The notes: a model not told the origin generated them from the sequence alone. Numbered from the stretch's first letter, positions 38,576-48,166 are shown. The stretch: 64,000 nt of DNA from an uncultured SAR86 cluster bacterium (GCA_902578495.1 CACHCY010000004.1:39960-103959), one strand, 5' to 3'. A program made the numbers and translations.

Positions 38576-40424
38576 GCTTGGAAATTTTCTTTTAATTTTC
38601 TCAATGATTAATAGCCTTTTATTAATCAGTATTGCCTTTATCTATCCTCCAAAAGACAAAAGATTTCTTTTATCAGCCAGCTTGGTTACTTTTTTAGCCA
38701 TCTTTCTGAGTTTCATAGCTCTTGAAATATCTTTTTTGACTGATGATTTTAGTGTTCTCTATGTAGCCACTAACTCGAATCCTAATTTACCAATTTATTA
38801 CAAATTTGCTGCACTGTGGGGCGGACATGAAGGATCATTATTATTATTTCTTCTTATTTTGGCTGGATGGATCCTAGTCTTTGTTTTTTTTAATGAAGAT
38901 CAAAAATATTCATCTGCTTTTATGAACATTGTTTTATTTGCGTTGCTTGCTTTCACGGTTTTTCTTTCCAATCCATTCGAAAGGTTGCTGCCCATTTCTT
39001 CAATATCTGGTTCGGATCTCAACCCATTGCTTCAAGATTTTGCCTTTACAATACATCCTCCAATGCTCTACATGGGATACGCTGGATTAGTCATTCCATT
39101 CGGCATAGCTATGAATTTTCTTTTAAATCAGGAAAAGGTTAAACAACTGGAACCAATACGCTCATGGTCTGTTGTTTCGTGGTCTTTCCTCACTCTCGGA
39201 ATTTCCTTAGGCAGTTGGTGGGCCTATTATGAACTTGGATGGGGAGGCTGGTGGTTTTGGGATCCGGTAGAAAACTCTGCACTAGTACCTTGGTTGTTGT
39301 GCACTGCCTTAATTCATTCATCGATAGCAACCAACGCTAGACAAATTTTTATCAATTGGACTCTTGCTCTAACAATCCTCTCGCTGGCAGGCAGCCTATT
39401 GGGGATGTTTCTTGTTAGGTCGGGCATTATTACTTCTGTTCACTCATTTGCACTGGATCCTGACAGAGGTATTTTTCTGTTATTAATTTGTTTTGTGATA
39501 GTTATTCTTGGATTTTCTTTATTTTTTTTGAAAAGTGATAGTAGAGGTTTAAAAACTGACATGGGAATTTATTCCAAAGAGTTTATGTTTTTTATAAATA
39601 ATGCTTTTTTAGTGACTTTATCGGCTATTGTTCTGCTTGGCACCATTTACCCAATTATCTACGAGATTTTTTCAGGCGGAGACCAAATTACTGTTGGAGC
39701 TCCATATTTCAATATGGTTACCGTTCCTTTTGCTTTGATCTTATTATTCTTTCAAGCAATCGGGCCTTTAACTAAGTGGGGAGGAAATAAAATAGATAAT
39801 TTAAATTCAATTGGAATAATCATAATTTCAAGTATTGTCCTGAGTTATTTAGTCTCATATTTATTCTTCTCTTTTTCTTTTTACGAATTTGTAGGCAATG
39901 CAATCGTCTTGATGTTAATTCAATCGTTAGGTTTTTTAGCTTTCAAGAGCTTTCACTCTCAACGTAAAATTAACTTTTCTATGATTGTAGGACATCTGGG
40001 ATTAGCAATTCTTACTTTCGGCATTACTATCTCTTCTTTAAATTCTGTAGAAAAGGAATTCGTTTTACAAAAAAATGAATCAGTTTTAGTGGGTTCTTCA
40101 AAAATCACATTAGAAAATACCCAATCAGTTCAAGAAGATAACTATTACGGTGATAGGGTGACATTTTCTTTCCAAGAGGAAGATAGAATTCTGAAACTTT
40201 ACCCAGAGAGGAGATTTTATCCGGCATCTAGAATGGAAACTACAGAGGCAGGAATTTATCCTTCTGTTTATAAGGACGTATATATTTCCTTGGGGCAGAA
40301 AATTGGTGAAAATGCCTGGGCTGCCAAGGTTCAAATCAAACCTCTGGTGCGCTTTATTTGGCTTGGAGCAATAATTATGTTTCTAGCAGGACTATCAGTA
40401 AGAACTAATTTTAAATTTAAATGA
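38565..40424 (+). CDS. ccmF: Cytochrome c heme lyase subunit CcmF
   Basis: Large membrane protein (619 residues, E. coli 647) that transfers heme from CcmE to apocytochrome c. It has many hydrophobic segments, the WWD motif WGGWWFWDPVENSALVPWLL near 222, and nearby periplasmic histidines (ALWGGHEGSLL, IHPPMLYMGY, TSVHSFALDPDRG). The C-terminal periplasmic part (YPSVYKDVYISLGQ) is present. It overlaps ccmE and, by 4 bases, ccmG. Confidence 0.96.
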   Translation: MIPELGNFLLIFSMINSLLLISIAFIYPPKDKRFLLSASLVTFLAIFLSFIALEISFLTDDFSVLYVATNSNPNLPIYYKFAALWGGHEGSLLLFLLILAGWILVFVFFNEDQKYSSAFMNIVLFALLAFTVFLSNPFERLLPISSISGSDLNPLLQDFAFTIHPPMLYMGYAGLVIPFGIAMNFLLNQEKVKQLEPIRSWSVVSWSFLTLGISLGSWWAYYELGWGGWWFWDPVENSALVPWLLCTALIHSSIATNARQIFINWTLALTILSLAGSLLGMFLVRSGIITSVHSFALDPDRGIFLLLICFVIVILGFSLFFLKSDSRGLKTDMGIYSKEFMFFINNAFLVTLSAIVLLGTIYPIIYEIFSGGDQITVGAPYFNMVTVPFALILLFFQAIGPLTKWGGNKIDNLNSIGIIIISSIVLSYLVSYLFFSFSFYEFVGNAIVLMLIQSLGFLAFKSFHSQRKINFSMIVGHLGLAILTFGITISSLNSVEKEFVLQKNESVLVGSSKITLENTQSVQEDNYYGDRVTFSFQEEDRILKLYPERRFYPASRMETTEAGIYPSVYKDVYISLGQKIGENAWAAKVQIKPLVRFIWLGAIIMFLAGLSVRTNFKFK

Positions 40425-40927
40425 AAATTTATCCTCTTTTAACGATCTTTTTAGCAATATCACTTTTTGGGCTTTTATTTTTTCAATTATTTCTTAATTC
40501 TGATGTTGAAGAGTTTAATAAAAAAAGTTTAGCTCCTTTTGAGTCAAAGCTACTTAACGGAGATTCTTTTACAAGTGAGCAACTTAAAAACGATTCTCAT
40601 TCACTACTCAATGTTTGGGCAACTTGGTGCGTGGGATGCAGATTAGAGCACTCATACTTAATGGAGTTAGAGAAAAAAGGAATATCTATCATTGGAATAA
40701 ATTACAAAGACGATAAAGAAAAAGCTTTTAAATGGCTTGATCAATTTGGAGATCCTTATATAAAAAATATATTTGATGATCAAGGAAAGGTAGGATTTTT
40801 GTTAGGTGTTTCAGGTGCTCCAGAGACATTTTTAATTAAGAATGGGGATTCTATTGTTATGCATCACGTTGGGGTTCTAGACAAAGAGGTATGGAAAAAT
40901 AAATTTGCTCCTTTGATGAAGAAATGA
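40421..40927 (+). CDS. ccmG: Thiol:disulfide interchange protein CcmG/DsbE
   Basis: Membrane-anchored thioredoxin that keeps apocytochrome c cysteines reduced. One N-terminal helix (residues 5-25), then a thioredoxin fold with the redox pair in NVWATWCVGCRLEHSYL (CVGC; the usual CcmG form is CPxC) and the cis-proline loop GVSGAPETFLI. 168 residues. It overlaps ccmF and ccmH by 4 bases each. Confidence 0.95.
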   Translation: MKIYPLLTIFLAISLFGLLFFQLFLNSDVEEFNKKSLAPFESKLLNGDSFTSEQLKNDSHSLLNVWATWCVGCRLEHSYLMELEKKGISIIGINYKDDKEKAFKWLDQFGDPYIKNIFDDQGKVGFLLGVSGAPETFLIKNGDSIVMHHVGVLDKEVWKNKFAPLMKK

Positions 40928-41313
40928 AGGCTTTTTTACTGATTCTGCTTTTTTCTCAGTCAGTCTATGGTGAAGATGAATTTGTAACTTTTTCTTTCAT
41001 AAATGATTCGGATGAAAAAAGATTTTATTCCCTTCAAAAAGAAGTTAGTTGTCCATTGTGTGAAGGATCTAGTATTGCTGGATCAAATGCACCTATAGCG
41101 TTTGATATTAAAAACAAAATTTATACGGAAATATTATTGGGAAAATCTGATGAAGAAATTTTAGCTAATTTAAGAGATATATTTGGCGAAGAAGTAACCT
41201 ATAAACCTTCTTTTGAAAATAATATTTTTCTTTGGTTTCTTCCAATAATTTTCTTTTTGTTAATTTTATTTGCTGCAAGAATTTTTCTAAAAAAAAATGA
41301 TCAAAAAGTATAA
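40924..41313 (+). CDS. ccmH: Cytochrome c maturation protein CcmH
   Basis: Periplasmic thiol oxidoreductase that handles apocytochrome c. A signal sequence (about 1-17) precedes the LxCPxCQ-type motif, here VSCPLCEGSSIAGSNAPIAFDIKNKIY, with DEEILANLRDIFGEEVTYKPSFE after it; a C-terminal hydrophobic helix (about 102-122) anchors it. 129 residues, the short CcmH type without the TPR part, which is supplied by the next gene. Confidence 0.94.
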   Translation: MKAFLLILLFSQSVYGEDEFVTFSFINDSDEKRFYSLQKEVSCPLCEGSSIAGSNAPIAFDIKNKIYTEILLGKSDEEILANLRDIFGEEVTYKPSFENNIFLWFLPIIFFLLILFAARIFLKKNDQKV

Positions 41314-41878
41314 GATTTTTGGATTGTCTTTAGCATTTTCTGCTGCAATTTATTATTTTCTTTTTGGCCAAGAAAATTTTCAAAAACTAAATTTCCAGAA
41401 AGATTTAAAACTAAATTTTATTGATAATGCCTCTTTTGAAGAGAAAAAAAATAAAATAGATAGCATTATCAATCTCTCCAGCAGCAATCCTGCTCAAGTT
41501 TACTTTTTAGCCAACTACTTATTTGATAAATCTGAGTATGCATTAGCCTCTAGGACACTTGAGCATTTTATTCTGAACTTCCCTAGCGATACTGATGCTG
41601 AAGTAATGGCTTTAACAGCAGAAACTAAATATTTATCCAATAATCAAATTTTTAATGATGATATTGAAAGTTTAGTTCAACAATCCTTGCTTAAAGATCC
41701 TGCAAACGTAAGAGCTTTAATTCTAAAGGGTCTTAAACAGACCTTGGATGAAAATTACAAGGATGCACTTAAATCTTGGTCAATTGCATTTGAGTACTCT
41801 GACGATGCTGATCAAAAAAGAGTAATTATGGCGGGAATGAGCTCAGCCTTAAAAAAATTGAAATCCCTTGAAGACTAA
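41297..41878 (+). CDS. ccmI: CcmI-like TPR protein
   Basis: 193 residues: one N-terminal hydrophobic helix (about 7-22) and then helical repeats resembling TPRs (VYFLANYLFDKSEYALASRTLEHFI, VRALILKGLKQTLDENYKDALKSWSIAFE). Position at the end of the ccm operon, overlapping ccmH by 17 bases, and this layout fit the CcmI apocytochrome chaperone, in a shorter form than usual. Sequence signal alone is weak; context carries the call. Confidence 0.75.
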   Translation: MIKKYKIFGLSLAFSAAIYYFLFGQENFQKLNFQKDLKLNFIDNASFEEKKNKIDSIINLSSSNPAQVYFLANYLFDKSEYALASRTLEHFILNFPSDTDAEVMALTAETKYLSNNQIFNDDIESLVQQSLLKDPANVRALILKGLKQTLDENYKDALKSWSIAFEYSDDADQKRVIMAGMSSALKKLKSLED

Positions 41879-41937
41879 ATAAAACTTACAATTCAGGCAA
41901 TAAATTAGATAAAATACACAAACTTTTCTTTTAATAG

Positions 41938-44367
41938 ATGAGGCTTAAACACATTAGCCTTTCTGGCTTCAAGTCTTTCGTGGATCCCACGAGAATACCT
42001 TTCCCTTCAGATATGTCAGCAGTTGTTGGTCCCAACGGATGTGGTAAATCAAATATTATCGATGCGGTCAGATGGGTATTAGGCGAAGGCTCAGCAAAAA
42101 ATCTCAGAGGAGATAGCATGTCAGATGTTATTTTTAACGGGTCTGTTGCTAGGCCGGCTTCCTCGAGAGCATCAGTTGAATTAGTTTTTGATAATTCTTC
42201 AGGCAGGCTTGGAGGGGAATATTCTAGCTACTCTGAAATTTCTGTGAAAAGACAAGTGGATCATGAGGGCTTATCTTCTTATTACTTAAACGGTTCTTCT
42301 TGCAGAAGAAAAGATATCACCGATATTTTCTTAGGTACTGGGCTTGGTCCCAGAAGTTATGCTGTTATTGAGCAAGAAATGGCAACAAAACTGATTAGCT
42401 CAAAGCCAGAAGAATTACGCTCACATATTGAGGAAGTTGCTGGGATATCAGTTTATAAAGAGAGAAGAAAAGAAACCGAAAGCAGAATCAAGAAAACTAA
42501 GGAAAATTTGGATCGTGTCAATGATTTAAAAAAAGAAATTGATAGAAACCTCTTGAAGCTCAAACAACAAATTAAATCAGCAGAAAAGTATGATCTTGCT
42601 AAACAAAATTTAAAAAAATTTAGATCCCTAAAACTTGCATCAAACTGGCTTGCTTCTTCAGAAAAAGTAAAAGAAATGGAACTTAATCAGAAAAGGCAGG
42701 AAATAGAGATACAAAAGAAAATCTCTGAAAAAGAAAAAATAAATACTCAAATAGAAGAAACAAGAAATAATCAATCTAGCTTGCTTCTTCAAATTGAAAA
42801 AATGCAGGAATCTTTCTACAGCAGTGGAGCAGAGATATCAAAATCTGAGCAAGAGTTAATTTCTTTAGAAGAGAAAGTTGTTTTAACAAATAATGAAATA
42901 GAATCCATTAATAAAAAAATTATTGCTTTAAATTCAAATATAAACACAGAAAAAAATGCAATTGAACAAATCAGGACTTCATTGGAAAAAGAGACAAATG
43001 TTCTGGAAGAGGCTAAAAATGATTTTGAGAAACTTCAGATTTCGAGCTCACCTGAAGAATTTTTGGATAAATTATTAAGCGATATTGGAAGTCTGATTAT
43101 AAAAATTAAAAATTTATCTGAAGGCGTTAATTTTGAAAATGAACTCAGAGAGGTTCTCAGTGATTCAACAAACATTCAAAGCGGTCTTTCGAGATATAAG
43201 GCTGAATTTAAAAATATTAGCGATGCCGAGAAAGGGGCTTTAAATGAGAAAAGAGATAAATACACAAAAGCTATCCAAGAAGTTGCAAATAAAAACCTAG
43301 AAATAAGCAAACTAGAAGGAGCTATTCATTCAAAACAAAAAGAGATAGAAACATTTCAAAGTAAGATCAAAGAACTCTCTCAATCTAGAGAGTCGCTTAT
43401 GATTCCCATAAATGAAATAAAAGAAGAAATTAAACCTCTTCTAGACAAAAGATCTGGAAATCAAAATGAATTAACTGCTTTAAGAAACAATTTTGAAAGA
43501 ACAAATGAAGAAATAAGAACATTAGAAAAAAATCTCAATATAGGGGAAATTAAGATAGAAGAATTAAAATCACTTTCAAATTCTTCTGTTGTTGAAAAAC
43601 AAAAGTTTATAACTGAAGCAGAAATATTACAAAAACAGATCCAATCTGATTATGGAGAATTACAAATAATTCTTGACAAACTAGAACCTGAATTTGATTT
43701 GGCTTTCATTGAAAATGAGATTGAAAGATTTAATAAACAAATTGAATCAATTGGACCAATTAATCTGGCAGCAAAAGAAGAATTTAAGATTGAAGAAGAA
43801 CGAAATCAGGAAATAGAAAGTCAACTCAATGAATTGAATAAAGCAATTGAAACTCTCCAGAGCGCCATTAAAAAAATTGATCAAGAATCTAGAACAAAAT
43901 TCCAAGATACTTTAGATAGTGTAAATTCAGAAATTGCTAAATTATTCCCTAAACTTTTTGGTGGAGGGCATGCAAAACTTGAACTAACCGGAGAAGATGT
44001 CTTGGAGTCAGGAGTGGTTTTGAAAGCAATGCCGCCAGGTAAAAAAAATGTATCAGTATCTCAACTTTCTGGAGGAGAGAAAGCTATGAGTGCTATTGCA
44101 ATGGTATTCTCTTTCTTTTCTCTTAATCCATCTCCATTTTGCATATTAGATGAAATTGATGCTCCACTAGATGACTTAAATACTTTCCGTTACATTTCCA
44201 TGGTTGAAGAAATGTCTAAAAAGATTCAATTTATCTACATTACTCATAACAAAATCTCTATGGAGAAGAGTAAACATCTTATGGGCATAACTATGGAAGA
44301 AGCGGGAGTGTCAAGACTTGTATCTGTGGATGTAGAGGAAGCCTTAAGCCTAGCAGTTAACGAATGA
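41938..44367 (+). CDS. smc: Chromosome segregation protein SMC, apparently without a hinge domain
   Basis: SMC-type ATPase that organises and segregates chromosomes. N-terminal head: Walker A GPNGCGKSN at 31-39 and the FLGTGLGPRSYAVIEQ segment. C-terminal head: LSGGEKAMSAIAM near 709 and Walker B CILDEIDAPLD near 734. Between them are two coiled-coil arms (about 160-365 and 430-650) joined by a region of about 65 residues (SSSPEEFLDKLLSD onward) in which I see none of the glycine-rich hinge sequence. At 809 residues it is far shorter than the usual ~1,150-1,190. The reading frame is intact. smc-zipA-ligA is the Pseudomonas-type order. Confidence 0.9.
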   Translation: MRLKHISLSGFKSFVDPTRIPFPSDMSAVVGPNGCGKSNIIDAVRWVLGEGSAKNLRGDSMSDVIFNGSVARPASSRASVELVFDNSSGRLGGEYSSYSEISVKRQVDHEGLSSYYLNGSSCRRKDITDIFLGTGLGPRSYAVIEQEMATKLISSKPEELRSHIEEVAGISVYKERRKETESRIKKTKENLDRVNDLKKEIDRNLLKLKQQIKSAEKYDLAKQNLKKFRSLKLASNWLASSEKVKEMELNQKRQEIEIQKKISEKEKINTQIEETRNNQSSLLLQIEKMQESFYSSGAEISKSEQELISLEEKVVLTNNEIESINKKIIALNSNINTEKNAIEQIRTSLEKETNVLEEAKNDFEKLQISSSPEEFLDKLLSDIGSLIIKIKNLSEGVNFENELREVLSDSTNIQSGLSRYKAEFKNISDAEKGALNEKRDKYTKAIQEVANKNLEISKLEGAIHSKQKEIETFQSKIKELSQSRESLMIPINEIKEEIKPLLDKRSGNQNELTALRNNFERTNEEIRTLEKNLNIGEIKIEELKSLSNSSVVEKQKFITEAEILQKQIQSDYGELQIILDKLEPEFDLAFIENEIERFNKQIESIGPINLAAKEEFKIEEERNQEIESQLNELNKAIETLQSAIKKIDQESRTKFQDTLDSVNSEIAKLFPKLFGGGHAKLELTGEDVLESGVVLKAMPPGKKNVSVSQLSGGEKAMSAIAMVFSFFSLNPSPFCILDEIDAPLDDLNTFRYISMVEEMSKKIQFIYITHNKISMEKSKHLMGITMEEAGVSRLVSVDVEEALSLAVNE

Positions 44368-44996
44368 ATTTAAGAGAAATATTGGTTCTACTAATTTCTT
44401 TTTTTCTTGCCGTAACAATAATCCTGACTTTTAGAAAAATAATAAATTACAGAAAAAGTCCAAACAGGAAACCACAAAAGAGTTCCGTTGCTAATGACAA
44501 TGAAGTAAAGGTTGAACTCGAAGACTTTTCGGAAGAAGATTTTATAGATGATGATATGCCACCTGAACCTAAACCCTCCTCAGATAACTTAATTTATTTG
44601 CACATAGAATCCGATCAAAACAACTCTATTCAATATAAAGATCTTCTTAGTTATTTTGATAATAATGATATCAATCTAGCTGATGAAGGTGGCTGGCTTA
44701 AGATATATTTAGATGATTCAAATAATTTTTCGCTGGTCAATGGATTGAAACCAGGGAAATTTCTTCCTGAGGAGGGGATAGATTCGACTTCCATCATTAC
44801 AATGATTCTCATTACAGAAGAGCAAAATAATTGTGTTGAAGCTTTTCAGAGTATGGCAGAGATGTCTTATAAGTTAGCAGCCTATTTATCTGCAAATGTG
44901 CTTGATTCAGATAGAAATAAACTGACTAAGCAGATGTATGATCATTATATGCAACAGGCCGAGGAAACAGATCTAAAAAAAATTAAGCTATCCTGA
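44364..44996 (+). CDS. zipA: Cell division protein ZipA
   Basis: Membrane anchor for FtsZ. 210 residues: N-terminal helix (about 5-25), basic then acidic linker (RKSPNRKPQKSS; EDFSEEDFIDDDMPPEPKP), and a C-terminal domain with FSLVNGLKPGKFLPEEGIDSTSIITMIL and LSANVLDSDRNKLTKQMYDHY, matching the FtsZ-binding domain. The linker is shorter than in E. coli (328 residues). It overlaps smc by 4 bases and ligA by one (TGATG). Confidence 0.88.
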   Translation: MNLREILVLLISFFLAVTIILTFRKIINYRKSPNRKPQKSSVANDNEVKVELEDFSEEDFIDDDMPPEPKPSSDNLIYLHIESDQNNSIQYKDLLSYFDNNDINLADEGGWLKIYLDDSNNFSLVNGLKPGKFLPEEGIDSTSIITMILITEEQNNCVEAFQSMAEMSYKLAAYLSANVLDSDRNKLTKQMYDHYMQQAEETDLKKIKLS

Positions 44997-46996
44997 TGGT
45001 TTCCAAGGAGGAAATTCAAAAAAAATATACAGATTTAAAAAATCGGATATTAGATCTCAATGAATCATATCATCGACATGACATCTCAGAGGTTAGCGAT
45101 GAAAAATACGATTCTTTATTCAAAGAATTGATAGATTTTGAAAAAAATAATGATTTTTTGGACACTGAGAATTCGCCCACCAAAAGAATTGGTTTTTCTC
45201 CGTTAGATCAATTTCAGAAATATTCTCACAGGAAGAAAATGTTATCTTTGGATAATGCTTTTTCAATTAATGATCTTACTGATTTCAATAAAAGAGTTAA
45301 TCCGAAAGAAAAATTCAATATTCTGAAATTTTCTTGTGAGCCAAAAATGGATGGCGTTGCAATTTCAATAAGGTATAAGGATGGCTTTTTTCATTCTGCT
45401 GGAACCAGAGGAGATGGAAGCATTGGCGAAGACGTAACTCAAAACGTAAAGACTATCCAAGGGATTCCGCTAAAACTTGAAAATTTTTCTACTAAAGATC
45501 CGAAAGACTTTGATGTTAGGGGGGAAATCTATATGGAACTCTCTTCTTTTAATGAATTAAATAAGCAGCTGGCAGAAAAAAAATTCGCAAATCCTAGAAA
45601 CGCTGCAGCAGGAAGCTTAAGACAATTAGATTCAAAAATCGTTGCTAGAAGACCTCTAAAAATGATTGCCCATGGCATAGGTTTTATATCAGATGAATCT
45701 TACTTTAAGTCTCATTCATCTATGATTCAACAATTTAAAAAGTGGGGCTTGCCTACCAATGATCTAGTTAAAGAATTTGCCTCGATAAATGATTGTGAAT
45801 CATATTTCAATGAGATTTCGTTGCTGAGAGATAGTTTGGATTATGAAATCGATGGCATGGTCATCAAAATTGATGACCTAAAAATTCAGGAAGAAGTAGG
45901 CCTAAATGCAAGGTCACCAAAATGGGCGATAGCAAGAAAGTTTAAGGCTTTAGAAGTTACTACCCAGGTCAAAAAAATAATTTTTAATATGGGAAGGACA
46001 GGAAAATTAACTCCTGTTGCTAAATTAGATCCAGTTCAAGTTGGAGGAGTAACAGTTTCTAATGCCACCTTGCATAATATTGACGAGATAGAGAGATTAG
46101 GAATTCAGGAAGGGGATATAGTCAGTTTAAAAAGAGCTGGAGATGTAATTCCTAAAATTACAAAAGTTATTGAAAAAAAATCAACAAATAAAGTAAAAGT
46201 ATCAGCACCAGAATTTTGCCTTAGCTGTAAGCGAAAGGTGAGTTATTTCGAAGAAAAAATTATTTTTAGCATGGATGATGCAATTGATTCAAATTGTTTT
46301 TCCAGACATCAATTCCAAGAGTCTATGGATCATTTTGTTTCCAAGGCTGCCTTTAATATAGATGGTCTTGGGGCAAAAAATATCGAGTTGTTAATTGATA
46401 AAGGTCTATTAAAACAAAATGAAGATATCTTTAGGCTTACTACAAATAATTTAGAGCACCTGCCGGGTTTTGCCGAAAAATCTGCTAATAAATTAATTTC
46501 TTCTATTAAGCGTAGTATGGATATCTCTTTGAGTAGATTCATTTATGCGCTTGGAATAAAAGAAGTTGGTGAGGTGACATCAAAAAACTTAGCTGCAGAA
46601 TATAAATCAATTGAGAATCTTTTTTCCCCATCTCCTGACAGGCTAATCGAAATTAATGATATTGGAGAGATAGTTGCAAAAAATATCAGCATCTTTTTCT
46701 CTGATAAAAAAGTTATTAAGAAAATTAAAACTATGCAGGACTTGGGAGTTAATATTTCTCATGAAGAGCAGATTTCATCGTCTAATGAATTCCCAGAGAT
46801 GAGTTTTGTAATTACCGGCAAATTTTCTAAATTTTCTCGAAATGAATTAAAAGGCATTATAGAGTCAAAGGGAGGTAAGGTTTCAGGGTCTATTTCATCT
46901 AAAACAAACTATTTGGTCTTAGGAGAAGATCCTGGAAGCAAATTAGAAAAGGCTCAAAAACTTAAAATAGATATTCTTACCGAAGATGATTTTTAA
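44996..46996 (+). CDS. ligA: NAD-dependent DNA ligase
   Basis: Seals nicks during replication and repair using NAD+. 666 residues. The adenylated lysine is in SCEPKMDGVAIS near 117, DVRGEIYM near 170, ANPRNAAAGSLRQLD near 198, KWAIARKF near 310, then OB fold, zinc finger, helix-hairpin-helix repeats and a C-terminal BRCT domain (FVITGKFSKFSRNELKGIIESKGGKV). The zinc finger is unusual: after CLSC only one more cysteine is seen (SNCFSRHQ) rather than two. The 3' end overlaps the next lipoprotein by 11 bases. Confidence 0.96.
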   Translation: MVSKEEIQKKYTDLKNRILDLNESYHRHDISEVSDEKYDSLFKELIDFEKNNDFLDTENSPTKRIGFSPLDQFQKYSHRKKMLSLDNAFSINDLTDFNKRVNPKEKFNILKFSCEPKMDGVAISIRYKDGFFHSAGTRGDGSIGEDVTQNVKTIQGIPLKLENFSTKDPKDFDVRGEIYMELSSFNELNKQLAEKKFANPRNAAAGSLRQLDSKIVARRPLKMIAHGIGFISDESYFKSHSSMIQQFKKWGLPTNDLVKEFASINDCESYFNEISLLRDSLDYEIDGMVIKIDDLKIQEEVGLNARSPKWAIARKFKALEVTTQVKKIIFNMGRTGKLTPVAKLDPVQVGGVTVSNATLHNIDEIERLGIQEGDIVSLKRAGDVIPKITKVIEKKSTNKVKVSAPEFCLSCKRKVSYFEEKIIFSMDDAIDSNCFSRHQFQESMDHFVSKAAFNIDGLGAKNIELLIDKGLLKQNEDIFRLTTNNLEHLPGFAEKSANKLISSIKRSMDISLSRFIYALGIKEVGEVTSKNLAAEYKSIENLFSPSPDRLIEINDIGEIVAKNISIFFSDKKVIKKIKTMQDLGVNISHEEQISSSNEFPEMSFVITGKFSKFSRNELKGIIESKGGKVSGSISSKTNYLVLGEDPGSKLEKAQKLKIDILTEDDF

Positions 46997-47609
46997 AAGA
47001 GCAAGTTTCTTATCTGGCTTTATTTTAATTCTTATTTTAAATTCTTGTGCTGTCTCTCCTCCAAAAAAACCCAACGATATATGTTCAATATTCTTAGAAA
47101 AACGGTCTTGGTATAAAGCTGCAATTAAATCTTCAAAGAGATGGAAAATTCCTCTTGAAGTTAATATGTCTTTTATTTTGCAAGAATCTTCTTACATTCA
47201 GGGAGCAAAACCCGAAAGAACAAAATTACTGGGTTTCATTCCATGGAAAAGAAAAAGTTCTGCTTTTGGCTATGCCCAAGCTCTTGATGGAACATGGGAA
47301 AGATATAAAAAAGAAGCTAAAAAAACTTTCGCTTACAGAAGGAATTTTGATGATTCTATTGATTTCATCGCTTGGTACAATAATTTAAGCCATAAAAAAA
47401 TTGGAATCCCAAGAGATAATGCAAGGCTTCTATATCTTGCTTATCATGAGGGGCAAGGGGGCTATAAAAAGGGTAGCTATCGAAATAAACCTTGGCTTAC
47501 AGATGTTGCAACGACAGTTCAAAACAATGCTAATAGATATAAATCGCAATTTAATAGTTGTAAGAATAAGTTAAGAAATCCTTTTTATTACTTATTTAAA
47601 AAAGCATGA
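46986..47609 (+). CDS. Lipoprotein with lytic-transglycosylase-like (SLT) domain
   Basis: 207 residues with a lipoprotein signal (hydrophobic 7-18, lipobox LNSC). The SLT-type fold shows the catalytic glutamate in MSFILQESSYIQGA near 62, AFGYAQALDGTWERYKKE near 100, and DSIDFIAWYNNLSHKKIGIPRDNARLLYLAYHEGQGGY later. It probably cleaves peptidoglycan in the periplasm while anchored in the outer membrane. It overlaps ligA by 11 bases and may be translated with it. Confidence 0.83.
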   Translation: MIFKRASFLSGFILILILNSCAVSPPKKPNDICSIFLEKRSWYKAAIKSSKRWKIPLEVNMSFILQESSYIQGAKPERTKLLGFIPWKRKSSAFGYAQALDGTWERYKKEAKKTFAYRRNFDDSIDFIAWYNNLSHKKIGIPRDNARLLYLAYHEGQGGYKKGSYRNKPWLTDVATTVQNNANRYKSQFNSCKNKLRNPFYYLFKKA

Positions 47610-47628
47610 AATAAGATATTATTCTCAA

Positions 47629-48159
47629 ATGATTTTTAAAAATATAGTTTTAGCTTTAACAACTGTTCTAGTGACTCTTAGCTGTTCAATGACTGTTCCT
47701 GTCTATTCAGATCAATTTGAGAGTTTTGATCCTAGCTCTTATGAATCCTTTAGATTTATCAAGCCCGAGCCATTTTCAGATACCTCTGATATTTCAGAAA
47801 ATCCAGTAATACTTACTAGAATATCTCGGTCCATTCTTGGGTCATTAGAAAACCTTTCTTTAGATGAAGATCAAGCAAATCCAGATCTTGAAATATCTTT
47901 CGCTTATGGTTCAAAGGACGATTACAGATATCGACCTACATCTTTTGGTTTCCAATATAGAAGGCATCCCTTTTACAATGATACTTTTTACAATTACGTG
48001 CCTTCCAAAGAGTTTAGGCTTGCTATCTATGTGAAAGAATCAAGTTCTCAGGAGGTAGTTTGGTACGGATCAACAAGATTACCAAAATCTTACTCTTCTG
48101 ATCAGGGTGTGATTGACGAAGCAGTCGAAAGAATATTCAGCTCTTATCCAAAGAGCTGA
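47629..48159 (+). CDS. DUF4136-like lipoprotein
   Basis: 176 residues with a lipoprotein signal (VTLSC at about 15-19). The body (FDPSSYESFRFI..., NPDLEISFAYGSKDDYRYRP, and VVWYGSTRLPKSYSSDQGVIDEAVERIFSSYP) resembles the DUF4136 family of envelope lipoproteins, function unknown. It follows the transglycosylase lipoprotein by 19 bases. A strong inverted repeat lies over its last codons and stop. Confidence 0.7.
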   Translation: MIFKNIVLALTTVLVTLSCSMTVPVYSDQFESFDPSSYESFRFIKPEPFSDTSDISENPVILTRISRSILGSLENLSLDEDQANPDLEISFAYGSKDDYRYRPTSFGFQYRRHPFYNDTFYNYVPSKEFRLAIYVKESSSQEVVWYGSTRLPKSYSSDQGVIDEAVERIFSSYPKS

Positions 48160-48166
48160 ATATTCT
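48130..48166. terminator. Bidirectional hairpin between convergent genes
   Basis: A 16-base perfect stem (48130-48145 with 48151-48166, core AATATTCAGCTCTT) and a five-base loop sit across the 3' end of the DUF4136 lipoprotein gene and before the end of the convergent acyl-CoA dehydrogenase. Neither side has a long T-run (only TTT on the minus strand), so it may act as a mixed terminator or an mRNA 3'-end stabiliser. Confidence 0.65.

Noticed and set aside
41881..41937. Promoter before smc (CTTACA and TAAAAT)
   Set aside because: The spacer is 19 bases and both boxes are weak, so it was not listed.
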